The notes under the pieces were generated by a model, which made no database searches, was not told the DNA's origin, and worked only from the letters and a program-made list of their open reading frames with translations. Shown here in pieces: positions 40,826 to 49,168 of a stretch of DNA of 64,000 nucleotides; the stretch's first letter is position 1, and each line of letters starts with the position of its first letter. The DNA is taken from NCBI GenBank assembly GCA_051883455.1, contig JBJETT010000012.1, positions 110,648 through 174,647 of the forward strand, in the 5' to 3' direction. The position numbers were made by a program, and so were the translations under genes. Source of the stretch: HGM11368 sp051883455 (GTDB lineage Bacteria; Bacillota; Clostridia; Christensenellales; UBA3700).

Positions 40826-41451
40826 AAAACGAAAAAATCGTAGCTACTTTGGTAGAATACGCGCACAAACTTGCCGAGGAAAAGGTGTGCGGTATAAAGG
40901 ATATGATTGCTATGAGAAGCGAGGGAGCAATGTACGTTACTAAGGCGGGAGCCGACTTTGCCTCGCTTGTCGATAGCGACGTGGAGGTCGTAGATTTGGA
41001 CAAGGCTGAGGGTGAGTACAAGCTCTTTGCCGACGTATTCAAGGCAAGAGAGGATATAGGTGCTATTTGCCATTGTTATCCTGCTTGGATAGCCCCTCTT
41101 GCTAAGGTGGGCGCGACTATACCTGCCGTGCTTGACGATATGGCGCAAATAGTTGGACCTACTTGCAAAACTAGCAAAAACGATAGCGCAAGCATTATCA
41201 AAACCCTCAAGGGTAGAAACTCGTGCCTCATCAAAGAGGACGGATGCCTAACTTCGGGTAGAACTATGGACGAGGCATACACTTGCGTGCTCGTCTTGGA
41301 CAAGGCGGCTCACTGCTACGTGTCCTCGGCTGTTATAGGCAAAAACAAAATCATCAACGGCTTTGAGGCAAGACTGATGAGATTTGTCTACAAAGTAAAA
41401 TACAGCAAGAAAAACCAAGAGAATTTGAAGAGCGCAGAGGGGGAAGTGTAA
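40822..41451 (+). CDS. Class II aldolase/adducin-like protein lacking metal ligands
   Basis: 209 residues with the fold pattern of class II aldolases (E-G-A-M-Y-V-T-K-A-G-A-D-F, L-F-A-D-V-F-K-A-R-E-D-I-G-A-I, R-T-M-D-E-A-Y-T-C-V). The zinc histidines are lost: the usual H-S-H-P is H-C-Y-P (near residue 75), and the usual N-H-G is K-E-D-G. It overlaps the kinase gene and is one base from a canonical paralogue. Probably a non-catalytic partner or a divergent enzyme. Confidence 0.8.
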   Translation: MKNEKIVATLVEYAHKLAEEKVCGIKDMIAMRSEGAMYVTKAGADFASLVDSDVEVVDLDKAEGEYKLFADVFKAREDIGAICHCYPAWIAPLAKVGATIPAVLDDMAQIVGPTCKTSKNDSASIIKTLKGRNSCLIKEDGCLTSGRTMDEAYTCVLVLDKAAHCYVSSAVIGKNKIINGFEARLMRFVYKVKYSKKNQENLKSAEGEV

Positions 41452-41452
41452 T

Positions 41453-42109
41453 ATGGCTTGGGATAGAGAAACAGAACTTAGATTACGTCAAGTTATCAAG
41501 GACAGCGGTGTAAATTTGCTCAAAGAAAACCTCGTGCAAGGCACTTGGGGCAACACTGCGGTAAGATTGGACGAAGACCATATGTTGGTTACCCCTACGG
41601 GCTTGGACTATATCGCGCTACAACCAGAGGATATGCCTGTGGTGCAAATATCCGACCCTTCGATATGGAGCGACGGCAAAAAACCTACCAGCGAGAGAAA
41701 AATTCACGCCGCAATAATGATGGCTAGACCGGAGATAAACGCGACTATCCACTCCCACCCCGTATATTGCTCTATTCTCGCTTCGGCAAGAATAGAACTG
41801 CCCGTGATGAGCGACGAGATGCAAAGACTCGTGGGCGGTAGCGCAAGAGTGGGCGCGTACGGACTGCCTGGCACCAAGACCCTCAAAAAGGGAACGGTGG
41901 AAGCTATGAGCGGAAGAAACGCTTGCTTCATGGCTAACCACGGCGTATTCTGCGCAGGTAAGGATATGGACGAAGCCTTCGAAATAATTAGAATTATGGA
42001 GAAGAGCAGTTACGACTATATCAAAGAGCAAACCTTGAAGGCAACGGGACAAACTACGTATAGCGACGAGTTGCTCTTCGATTACTTCGTGTCCAAATAC
42101 GGCAAATGA
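41453..42109 (+). CDS. Class II aldolase/adducin-family protein (fuculose-phosphate aldolase-like)
   Basis: 218 residues with full metal site: T-I-H-S-H-P-V-Y (about 97-104) and A-N-H-G-V-F-C (about 162-168), plus Q-G-T-W-G-N and T-P-T-G-L-D-Y. It cleaves a sugar phosphate by zinc-dependent retro-aldol reaction. It is paired with the metal-site-less paralogue just upstream, and its stop overlaps the mrnC start by four bases. Kinase plus aldolase is the usual core of fucose/rhamnose/xylulose-type routes. Confidence 0.92.
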   Translation: MAWDRETELRLRQVIKDSGVNLLKENLVQGTWGNTAVRLDEDHMLVTPTGLDYIALQPEDMPVVQISDPSIWSDGKKPTSERKIHAAIMMARPEINATIHSHPVYCSILASARIELPVMSDEMQRLVGGSARVGAYGLPGTKTLKKGTVEAMSGRNACFMANHGVFCAGKDMDEAFEIIRIMEKSSYDYIKEQTLKATGQTTYSDELLFDYFVSKYGK

Positions 42110-42504
42110 GTTTGCCTACGATAGACAATCCGCTTACGCCAAAGCAAGCGGGACAGATGAGTCCGCTTGCTTTGGCTTATATCGGCGACAGCGTACACAC
42201 CCTCTACGTGAGGACGAGCCTCTCGATAAGTACGGGGTGCAAGCCCAATCAGTTGCACACAGCCGTGTCTGATATGGTCAAAGCCTCGGCACAAGCGAGC
42301 AAAATGCAAGAGATATTGCCATTGCTGACTCAAGAAGAAGAGGAGATTTTTCACCGTGGGCGCAACGCCAAAGTGCATACCATTGCCAAGAACGCCAGCG
42401 TTGCCGACTACAAGCAAGCCACGGGCTTTGAATGCCTCATCGGCTACCTCTATCTCGTGGGCAATAGCAAAAGAATAGAAGAATTGTTGAATATAGGAGG
42501 ATAA
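42106..42504 (+). CDS. mrnC: Mini-ribonuclease III (23S rRNA maturation)
   Basis: 132 residues, a lone RNase III domain without dsRNA-binding domain. L-A-L-A-Y-I-G-D-S-V-H-T-L-Y-V-R near residue 20 holds the first metal-binding Asp; F-H-R-G-R-N-A-K, Y-K-Q-A-T-G-F-E-C-L-I-G-Y-L-Y holds the second acidic site. Trims 23S rRNA ends in Firmicutes. The mrnC-thyX-sigH order here resembles the Bacillus/Clostridium cysS-mrnC-...-sigH neighbourhood. It overlaps the aldolase gene (ATGA). Confidence 0.93.
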   Translation: MSLPTIDNPLTPKQAGQMSPLALAYIGDSVHTLYVRTSLSISTGCKPNQLHTAVSDMVKASAQASKMQEILPLLTQEEEEIFHRGRNAKVHTIAKNASVADYKQATGFECLIGYLYLVGNSKRIEELLNIGG

Positions 42505-42505
42505 G

Positions 42506-43249
42506 ATGGCACAAGTTAAGCCACAAGTGACCTTGTTGAAATATACGCCCGACCCCGAGCAAACCATTGCTTTGGCGGCGAAATTGTGTTATAGCGACGC
42601 AACTATAGAGGACCTAAAAGACGGTGTGGAGAGCGGAGACGTATCCAAGTTTATCGCCCGTCTATCGTCCTTTGGACACATGTCGCCATTCGAACATGCA
42701 AGCTTTACCTTTGGTATCGAGGGTGTGTCGAGAGCGCTACTAGCCCAAATCACCCGTCATAGACTTGCAAGCTTTAGCGTCAAGTCGCAAAGATACGTTG
42801 CTGCGGGCAAGAACGTGGACGTCTTCAATTATATCATTCCGCCAAGCATCGAAGCGTTGGGAGAAGACGCCGTCAAGAAATACCAAGACCAAATGGCCAC
42901 CATGCAACAGTGGTACAACGAATGGCAAGGACTTCTCGGCGGTGACTGCGAAAAGTCCAACGAGGACGCGCGTTTCGTCTTGCCTAACGCTGCCGAAACC
43001 AAAATGGTGGTGACGATGAACGCAAGAGAGCTGCAACACTTCTTCCACCTTAGATGCTGCAATAGAGCTCAATGGGAGATAAGAGAAGTGGCTTGGCAAA
43101 TGCTAGGACTCGTGTTGCAGGTTGCGCCTAATATCTTTTGCACAAGCGGACCTAACTGCGTGGCGGGAGCTTGCACCGAGGGCGCTAAGTGTTGCGGAAA
43201 AGCTAAAGAAATGAGAGAAAAACAACAAGGACTAAAGAATGGACAATAA
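42506..43249 (+). CDS. thyX: Flavin-dependent thymidylate synthase
   Basis: 247 residues. Signature R-H-R-L-A-S-F-S-V-K-S-Q-R-Y (about 87-100, ThyX motif) and F-S-L-like region preceded by H-M-S-P-F-E-H-A-S-F-T-F. C-terminal R-N-A... equivalents: R-E-L-Q-H-F-F-H-L-R-C-C-N-R-A-Q-W-E-I-R (read in two halves), then a Cys-rich end (C-V-A-G-A-C-T-E-G-A-K-C-C-G). Makes dTMP from dUMP using FAD and folate. Two bases after mrnC; overlaps sigH by 11. Confidence 0.95.
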   Translation: MAQVKPQVTLLKYTPDPEQTIALAAKLCYSDATIEDLKDGVESGDVSKFIARLSSFGHMSPFEHASFTFGIEGVSRALLAQITRHRLASFSVKSQRYVAAGKNVDVFNYIIPPSIEALGEDAVKKYQDQMATMQQWYNEWQGLLGGDCEKSNEDARFVLPNAAETKMVVTMNARELQHFFHLRCCNRAQWEIREVAWQMLGLVLQVAPNIFCTSGPNCVAGACTEGAKCCGKAKEMREKQQGLKNGQ

Positions 43250-43811
43250 TAGAGATTTAGTTCTTTTGCAAAAGATTAGAGAGGGCGACGATAGAGCGCT
43301 CGAAGAGTTGATGACCGCCTACAAAGGGGTCGTCAGTTCTTTGATGAGAGATTATTTTCTCAAGGGCGCAGATAAGGAAGACTTGTTCGAAGAAGGGTGG
43401 ATAGGGCTGTATAAGGCAGTGTTGAGCTACGACGCTACTAGCAACGTCAGCTTTTATACCTACGCTTGTTCGTGTATAAGAAACAAGCTCTTCGACGCTA
43501 TCAAAAAGTATAACGCCGCCACTCACAATACTCTCAACGAGAGCGTGGACATAACCCAAAGTAGCGAGATTGAGGACCACGGTCCGTCTATGGAAGAAAA
43601 GACCATAGAGAGACAAATCGTCGACTCGGTGATACAAGGCTTGAGCAAAGAGTTGAGCGAGCTGGAACAAAAGGTCTTGCGACTCTATCTCGACGGCGAG
43701 TCGTACGGCGATATTGCGTCGCAAGTGGGTAAAAACGAGAAATTCGTGGACAACACGCTGCAAAAAATAAAAAGAAAAATTAAGAAACTGTCCAAAAAAT
43801 GGTTGGAATAA
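43239..43811 (+). CDS. sigH: RNA polymerase sigma factor, SigH (Spo0H) type
   Basis: 190 residues. Region 2: L-F-E-E-G-W-I-G-L-Y-K-A-V, F-Y-T-Y-A-C-S-C-I-R-N (about 45-85); region 4: L-D-G-E-S-Y-G-D-I-A-S-Q-V-G (about 148-165) with a helix-turn-helix ending N-T-L-Q-K-I-K-R-K-I-K. Shorter than typical SigH (about 215). Position after mrnC and thyX supports the early-sporulation/stationary-phase sigma. Ends in a perfect terminator. Confidence 0.85.
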   Translation: MDNNRDLVLLQKIREGDDRALEELMTAYKGVVSSLMRDYFLKGADKEDLFEEGWIGLYKAVLSYDATSNVSFYTYACSCIRNKLFDAIKKYNAATHNTLNESVDITQSSEIEDHGPSMEEKTIERQIVDSVIQGLSKELSELEQKVLRLYLDGESYGDIASQVGKNEKFVDNTLQKIKRKIKKLSKKWLE

Positions 43812-43840
43812 AAGAGGTGACGAAAAGTCACCTCTTTTGA
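43810..43840 (+). terminator. Terminator of the aminotransferase-to-sigH operon
   Basis: AAAAGAGGTGAC (43810-43821), loop GAAAA, GTCACCTCTTTT (43827-43838). The stem begins within the sigH stop codon. Confidence 0.9.
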
Positions 43841-44001
43841 TAGTATTTTGTAAGCATATTTACCTAATAGATTGGTTGTCGCAAAATATGTCGCAGTTGC
43901 AATAATATCGGCAGCGACGCATAATTTAGTAGACGAATGACCACTTGTACTCTAACTGTGACGGCGATATTTCGTAGGCAACTCGTTGTCTATTAGCGTG
44001 T

Positions 44002-45015
44002 CTATTTTTGTAGATACGTATTGAGTTTTTCGATAGTTTCGGCAGTAATTCTATTGACCTCGTCGAAGTCTACAGACGGGATATAAATCTTTTCTATTTC
44101 GGCGTGGAGGGCTTTGGCTCTTTGCAGTTGTCCTACAGCCCAATCTATGAGTCTACGCTCCGAGAGTTGTAGAGAGTAGACGTCGGGCTCGCTTGGAAGA
44201 AAAGCCGACGCGTCGATGATTGCTTCGTCGCTTGCCGAAAAGTTGGGATTGGTGGATATTACTCTGTCAGCGAAAACCAAGTCGCAAACTACGCTTGGAT
44301 TGAGTGGGGAATAGAATACTTGGTATTGTAAGCCTTGTACGTCGGCTATGGCTTTGATCGTGTCGAGAATAATATGTGCTACGAAGCGGTTGCCAACGAG
44401 ACGATACAACTTTTTGGAGAACTTGCAAGGGAGATAAACTTCGCCGAGCGAGGTGATTGCGTAGCCGAACAGTGCGCGCTTGCGAGAACAATCTGCACCT
44501 TCGATAAGGCGGTGCGACAGTGAAAGTACGGCTGAATAGTCAATCTTGTCCTTGGTCGTTTGGTATAGCGTATCAAAGATTTTGCCTGCAGAGGCAATGG
44601 CGTCAGTAGCGTAGCGGTAGCAGTCGGCTTTGTCCTTATTGAGGGTGACGAGAGTCGGCTTGCAGTTTTGTAGAGCCTTGTGGCCTAGGCAGGTGGATAG
44701 GTCTATCGTCCAATCGGTGCAACATACGTACTTGCTCTCAATGACGTGGGGCGCCGTGCCGTCCACCATTGCAATGCCTTTGTCCGGCAGAGCTATTCCG
44801 TCTAGGCTATCGGTATCGGCCGAGCATCTAAAATATTCCACCTCGTATCTATCTTGGAGAGAAGCGGCGATTTTTTTGAGCATAGTGCTCTTACCTACGC
44901 CCGAACCGCCTTTGACTACGAAGAATGCCGTACAATTATCCCTATCTATAATGCCGTCATAGAGATTGACAAAACCGCGAGAAGTGGTTGCGCCTGCAAA
45001 AAAAGAGTTTTCCAT
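44002..45015 (-). CDS. P-loop ATPase of the PRK06851 type
   Basis: 337 residues from the ATG at 45015 (GTGAGGTG upstream). Walker A K-G-G-S-G-V-G-K-S-T-M-L-K-K-I (about 36-50), then Y-F-R-C-S-A-D-T-D-S-L-D-G-I and A-M-V-D-G-T-A-P-H-V-I, the signature blocks of this uncharacterised Firmicutes family. A second, weaker P-loop-like half follows (A-I-T-S-L-G-E-V-Y). Function unknown, often found in spore formers. It is divergent from the dipicolinate synthase genes, with 72 bases between them. Confidence 0.85.
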   Translation of the reverse strand: MENSFFAGATTSRGFVNLYDGIIDRDNCTAFFVVKGGSGVGKSTMLKKIAASLQDRYEVEYFRCSADTDSLDGIALPDKGIAMVDGTAPHVIESKYVCCTDWTIDLSTCLGHKALQNCKPTLVTLNKDKADCYRYATDAIASAGKIFDTLYQTTKDKIDYSAVLSLSHRLIEGADCSRKRALFGYAITSLGEVYLPCKFSKKLYRLVGNRFVAHIILDTIKAIADVQGLQYQVFYSPLNPSVVCDLVFADRVISTNPNFSASDEAIIDASAFLPSEPDVYSLQLSERRLIDWAVGQLQRAKALHAEIEKIYIPSVDFDEVNRITAETIEKLNTYLQK

Positions 45016-45087
45016 AGAACACCTCACAACAAAAATTCATATATCTAAGTATATTGCAAATGCGCAATAAATATGAAAACAGGGTGA

Positions 45088-45846
45088 ATGATGGAAGATT
45101 TGATGGTGGTGGACGTCGTAGACCAACGAAGTCGGCTGGCAAAAGAAACGTTGGAGAGTGAGTACGAAACGACTACTCTCAAAGAATATCTTGACCTCTC
45201 AAGAGATAGGACTGCCAAAATTATTTTGTCGGTATCGTCCAAGTTGCAAATAGGCGACGTAGACAAAATTGCCCAGGGAAGCAAAGTATTTTACTTCTTT
45301 ATCGACGGCAAGGTAGAAGAAAAGCTGACAGCCAAAGGGTGCGAGTGTATATCTATTTTGGCATTGCCGCTCTTTGGTCAAGAGAATAGCTATTTGACGG
45401 CGGAAGGAAGCCTAAAATATATAATCGACAATACGGATAAGTGCCTGCGTGACATGACGTTTGGAGTGATTGGGTGGGGAAAGCTTGCCAAAGCCATGGC
45501 GGAAGTTTTGCAAAAGTTTGGTAGCAAAATCACGGTGATAACTTGCTCGAGAGAGGATAAAAACCCAACCGTCGTAGGATATAGGCACGTATCTTGGCAA
45601 GAGTGCGATTATACGCAATTTGACTGCATAATCAATACCGCGCCAAGTAGACTCTTTGAGGTCAATCCGCCTATCAAAAAGGGCGTATTCGTGTTGGAGC
45701 TGGCTAGCAAGGTCTATCCCTTTGACTACGACGAGTGGTCGAGGTCGGGCGTCAATTATTTGATAGCCTCTTCGGTGCCGTCCAAGACTTGTCCGCAATC
45801 CGCCGCTAGGCTTTTGTGCGACGCAGTGCTGTCCTATTCACCCTGA
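45088..45846 (+). CDS. dpaA: Dipicolinate synthase subunit A
   Basis: 252 residues. NAD(P)-binding Rossmann motif G-V-I-G-W-G-K-L-A-K-A-M-A-E-V-L (about 135-150) with downstream I-I-N-T-A-P-S and C-P-Q-S-A-A-R-L-L matches the SpoVFA family. With subunit B it oxidises a dihydrodipicolinate precursor to dipicolinic acid in the mother cell during sporulation. The N-terminal half is diverged and shorter than in Bacillus (297 residues). The second Met at 45091 is slightly better spaced from AGGGTG than 45088. Subunit B follows after 12 bases. Confidence 0.87.
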   Translation: MMEDLMVVDVVDQRSRLAKETLESEYETTTLKEYLDLSRDRTAKIILSVSSKLQIGDVDKIAQGSKVFYFFIDGKVEEKLTAKGCECISILALPLFGQENSYLTAEGSLKYIIDNTDKCLRDMTFGVIGWGKLAKAMAEVLQKFGSKITVITCSREDKNPTVVGYRHVSWQECDYTQFDCIINTAPSRLFEVNPPIKKGVFVLELASKVYPFDYDEWSRSGVNYLIASSVPSKTCPQSAARLLCDAVLSYSP

Positions 45847-45858
45847 CAAGGAGAGATT

Positions 45859-46443
45859 ATGGACCTGACGGGTAAAAAAATCGGCGTGGCAATAACGGGT
45901 TCGTTTTGCACCTTGTCACGTTGTTTGAATATGATACGACAATTAGTAGATATGGGTTGTGACGTAACACCGATTTTTTCGGAAAAGGTGGCAAGCACCG
46001 ACACGAGGTTTTTTGTCGCCACCGACTTTTGGAATAAAGTGGTCGAGTTGACGGGAAAACGTCCTATAACGGATATAGTGGAAGCCGAGCCTATCGGCCC
46101 AAAGAAATCCTTTGACGCACTGTTGGTGGCACCGTGTACGGGCAATACACTTGCAAAACTAGCTAATTCCGTAACGGACGGAGCGGTGACTATGGCGTGT
46201 AAGGCGCACTTGCGCAACAATCGTCCTTTGATAATAGCCGTCTCCACCAACGACGGGTTGAGCGGAAGCGCAAAGAATATAGGCAAACTACTCAATTATC
46301 GCAACGTGTACTTCGTGCCCTTCGGTCAAGACGACCCAATCAAAAAGGCTCGGTCTTTGGTAGCGGACTTCGAGAAGGTGCCTAAGACTTTGGAAAGGGC
46401 GCTTGACGGAGAACAAATTCAGCCAATTATCGTGGCAAAATAA
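45859..46443 (+). CDS. dpaB: Dipicolinate synthase subunit B (flavoprotein)
   Basis: 194 residues of the Flavoprotein family: G-V-A-I-T-G-S-F-C-T-L-S-R (residues 9-21), M-G-C-D-V-T-P-I-F-S-E, L-L-V-A-P-C-T-G-N-T-L-A-K-L-A, S-V-T-D-G-A-V-T-M-A-C-K-A-H-L. These match SpoVFB rather than phosphopantothenoylcysteine decarboxylase, especially with dpaA directly upstream. AAGGAGAG precedes the ATG. Ends in an 18-bp terminator. Confidence 0.93.
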   Translation: MDLTGKKIGVAITGSFCTLSRCLNMIRQLVDMGCDVTPIFSEKVASTDTRFFVATDFWNKVVELTGKRPITDIVEAEPIGPKKSFDALLVAPCTGNTLAKLANSVTDGAVTMACKAHLRNNRPLIIAVSTNDGLSGSAKNIGKLLNYRNVYFVPFGQDDPIKKARSLVADFEKVPKTLERALDGEQIQPIIVAK

Positions 46444-46484
46444 TATTTCAGCCATACCGGCTCGGTATGGCTGAAATATTTTGA
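46442..46484 (+). terminator. Terminator after dpaB
   Basis: Perfect 18-bp stem, AATATTTCAGCCATACCG (46442-46459), loop GCT, complement at 46463-46480, then TT and an A-run. Confidence 0.88.
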
Positions 46485-46492
46485 AAAAGGTA

Positions 46493-46521
46493 TTGATTTT
46501 TTATTAGAATAGAGTTATATT
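46493..46521 (+). promoter_or_regulatory. Promoter of the SpoVK-like gene
   Basis: TTGATT (46493-46498), 17-base spacer, TATATT (46516-46521). A second TATAAT at 46527-46532 is possible. Confidence 0.6.
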
Positions 46522-46578
46522 AGTATTATAATAAAAGTTTATTTTTTATATAAAGGTCTGAATAAGGTACGAAAGAAA

Positions 46579-48651
46579 ATGAAAAGCAAAATAGAAATAG
46601 AATTTGACCACGCTTGGATTTTGAAGCATAGAGAGGATGAAAAATTGCCTATCGCAATCCTCAAAGAGTTTTTGTCTGCAAAGTACGAAGGACTGGTACG
46701 ATTTGAAGAAGAAGGTTGGTCTTCAATTGTCGTGATTGCCGACGCAAGCGTGGATGCCAAAGCTATGTTAAAAAATATTAATGAAGTATTGAACGAAAAA
46801 TATAAAGGAGAGGACGACTACGTAGTATCTATAGAGATAGCTGAGGTTGACGACGAACAAAACGAGCCGAAAGAAGATGCAACAGAGCAATGCGACGAGA
46901 TGCCCTTGACTGAGAACGGTAGTCAAGAAATAGATAGACAATCAAACGCTGAATTTAAAAGCTCTACGGTCGAAGACGACCAGCCCGAAGATAGTGAGGA
47001 CGACGTACAAAGGTGCTTGGCTCAGCTTGACGCAATGGTGGGCGGGGAAGAATTTAAAGCCTTAGCCAAGGAAATAGTCAAGATTGCTCCGCAAATACGC
47101 AAGAGCGGCAAAAACGACGCATTCGTGTATCAAAGTTATCTGTTTTCTATCAACGACGGCAACGGATTGTCGACCTATCTCAAGGCGTTGGCACGCCTTT
47201 TGAGCGCTACCGAGATAGTCGAGGTAGACGGCTCGAAAGCCGTAATCGAGATAAAGTTGCCCGCTCCCGACAACAAAGAGGAAGCGAGGAGATTGTTTGA
47301 CGACTTGTACGACGTTATGAAACGCCGTAACGGTAATAAAGTCAAGATAATCTGCATAGACATCAGAGAGTGGATGAACAACCTCAACGACTCGAGATTT
47401 AAGGAGTTGTTGCGCGGCGCGGAAAAGACTATGGAGAATAATATCTTTGTATTCCGCGTGCCTTTCGTTGACAAGACGGTGCTAAACAAAATCAAAGGGG
47501 CGCTCAACGACCTCGTGTTTATTAGAAGCATATCGTTTGCTCCTCTCAACGAAAAAGAAATTAGAGCTTACGCCAAGACGATATTCTTGGACTATGGCTT
47601 TAGTCTGACGCCGAAGGCGTGGGAGATTTTTCAACAGCGTATAGTCGAAGAAAAGAGCGACGGCAAGTTTTACGGGTTAAATACTATCAAAAAAGTTGCT
47701 ATGGAATTGTTGTACAAAAAGCAACTTAGCAATGCTCAATCAAAAAGACCTAACAACGTAATAGACAAAAATCAAGCCAAGAGTATATGCCACGCCGTAG
47801 ACGACGAAGGAGAGTCGGGTTACGAAATGCTAAGCAAATTGGTGGGCGGAGAAAATATCAGACGCAAGTTTGACGAAATCATTGCTCAAATTGACTTGGC
47901 AAGGAAAGAGGACGCTTTGGGAGCGCCTTGTATACATATGAGATTTGTGGGTAATCCGGGAACGGGTAAGACCACTGTAGCAAGAATAATAGGCAAAATC
48001 CTCAAAGAGAGAGGAGTCTTGCGGGCGGGCAACTTCTTCGAGTATTCGGGTAGAGATTTTTGCGGAACGTACATAGGAGAGACCGCACCGAAGACGGCAA
48101 GTATGTGTCGCGATGCATACGGTTCGGTTATGTTTATCGACGAAGCCTATTCGCTGTATAGAGGCGAAGATAACGACAAGGACTACGGTAGAGAAGCATT
48201 GGATACTTTGATTGCCGAGATGGAAAATCATCGCTCCGAGTTGGTCGTGATTATGGCGGGCTATACCGACGATATGGACAAGTTGATGAAGGGCAACGCG
48301 GGACTCGCCAGCAGAATGCCTTACGTAATCGAATTTCCAAACTTTACGAGGCAGCAACTGTACGAGATATTTTGTAGCATGACCACGGGCAAGTTTAGCT
48401 ACGAAGAGGAGATGTTGGAGTGTGCGAAAGAGTACTTTTTGGCAATGCCCGACGAGATGATCAAAGCCAAAGAGTTTAGCAACGCAAGATTTGTGCGCAA
48501 CCTTTTTGAAAGAACGTGGGCAAAGGCTGCAATGCGTAGTCAACTATCCAAGTGTGGCAAGGTTCAACTGAAAAAAGAAGATTTTTTGAGCGCGCGTAGC
48601 GAAAAGGAATTTGAGTATACCGCGACTACTAAACAAAAAATCGGTTTTTGA
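46579..48651 (+). CDS. AAA+ ATPase, CbxX/SpoVK-like, with long N-terminal region
   Basis: 690 residues. The N-terminus (1-95) is a small alpha/beta domain with V-R-F-E-E-E-G-W-S-S-I-V, resembling the YbjN-like proteins encoded downstream. An acidic linker (95-145) follows. A degenerate AAA-like domain without P-loop spans about 150-400. The C-terminal CbbX/SpoVK AAA+ domain (about 420-670) has Walker A G-N-P-G-T-G-K-T-T, Walker B V-M-F-I-D-E-A-Y-S-L and the sensor G-Y-T-D-D-M. SpoVK proteins act in spore maturation in Bacillus; here the role is open. It starts with AAGGTACG-type context and its own promoter, and is 25 bases from the next gene. Confidence 0.88.
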   Translation: MKSKIEIEFDHAWILKHREDEKLPIAILKEFLSAKYEGLVRFEEEGWSSIVVIADASVDAKAMLKNINEVLNEKYKGEDDYVVSIEIAEVDDEQNEPKEDATEQCDEMPLTENGSQEIDRQSNAEFKSSTVEDDQPEDSEDDVQRCLAQLDAMVGGEEFKALAKEIVKIAPQIRKSGKNDAFVYQSYLFSINDGNGLSTYLKALARLLSATEIVEVDGSKAVIEIKLPAPDNKEEARRLFDDLYDVMKRRNGNKVKIICIDIREWMNNLNDSRFKELLRGAEKTMENNIFVFRVPFVDKTVLNKIKGALNDLVFIRSISFAPLNEKEIRAYAKTIFLDYGFSLTPKAWEIFQQRIVEEKSDGKFYGLNTIKKVAMELLYKKQLSNAQSKRPNNVIDKNQAKSICHAVDDEGESGYEMLSKLVGGENIRRKFDEIIAQIDLARKEDALGAPCIHMRFVGNPGTGKTTVARIIGKILKERGVLRAGNFFEYSGRDFCGTYIGETAPKTASMCRDAYGSVMFIDEAYSLYRGEDNDKDYGREALDTLIAEMENHRSELVVIMAGYTDDMDKLMKGNAGLASRMPYVIEFPNFTRQQLYEIFCSMTTGKFSYEEEMLECAKEYFLAMPDEMIKAKEFSNARFVRNLFERTWAKAAMRSQLSKCGKVQLKKEDFLSARSEKEFEYTATTKQKIGF

Positions 48652-48676
48652 TAAAATAACTTATTAGGAGGAAAAT

Positions 48677-49156
48677 ATGGCAACGGAAAAAGAAATGAAG
48701 TTGGCAAAAAACACTTTTGACACTTTGTGTCAATGGCTCAGGGATGAGGGTTGGAAGTTTGAAGCGGATGAAGAGAAATTGTTGGTATCGTTTGGTGCGG
48801 TCGGCGATGATTTGTCCATGAATTTGGCAGTAAAAGTCAATACCGATTTGATGATAGTCTCCGTGTACAATTATTTGGGTTTCAATATTCCTGAAAACAA
48901 GAGAGCCGATATGGCTATCGCAATTTGTGCGGCAAACGAACGTTTGCACGACGGCAATTTTGATCTCAATTTGCTTAGCGGCTCTATGCTCTTTAGGATG
49001 ACTTGTAGTTTTAGAGAAAGTTTGCTTGGAAAGGAACTTATGAAGTATTTGGTTATGACTTCTTGCGTAACCATGGACAACTTCAACGATAAGTTCTACG
49101 ACTTTGTCAACGACAAAATCTCTTTTAAAGAATTGGTGGCTTGGATAAAGGAGTAA
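48677..49156 (+). CDS. YbjN-like small protein, paralogue 1
   Basis: 159 residues. F-D-T-L-C-Q-W-L-R-D-E-G-W-K-F-E, G-D-D-L-S-M-N-L-A-V-K-V, and a later helix F-R-E-S-L-L-G-K-E-L with R-M-T-C-S-F. This is the alpha/beta layout of YbjN / type III secretion chaperone-like proteins. Clearly homologous to the next gene (shared G-D-D-L, F-(R/K)-M-T and R-E-S-L-L). TAGGAGG precedes the ATG. Confidence 0.75.
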   Translation: MATEKEMKLAKNTFDTLCQWLRDEGWKFEADEEKLLVSFGAVGDDLSMNLAVKVNTDLMIVSVYNYLGFNIPENKRADMAIAICAANERLHDGNFDLNLLSGSMLFRMTCSFRESLLGKELMKYLVMTSCVTMDNFNDKFYDFVNDKISFKELVAWIKE

Positions 49157-49168
49157 GGAGGTAGAAAG

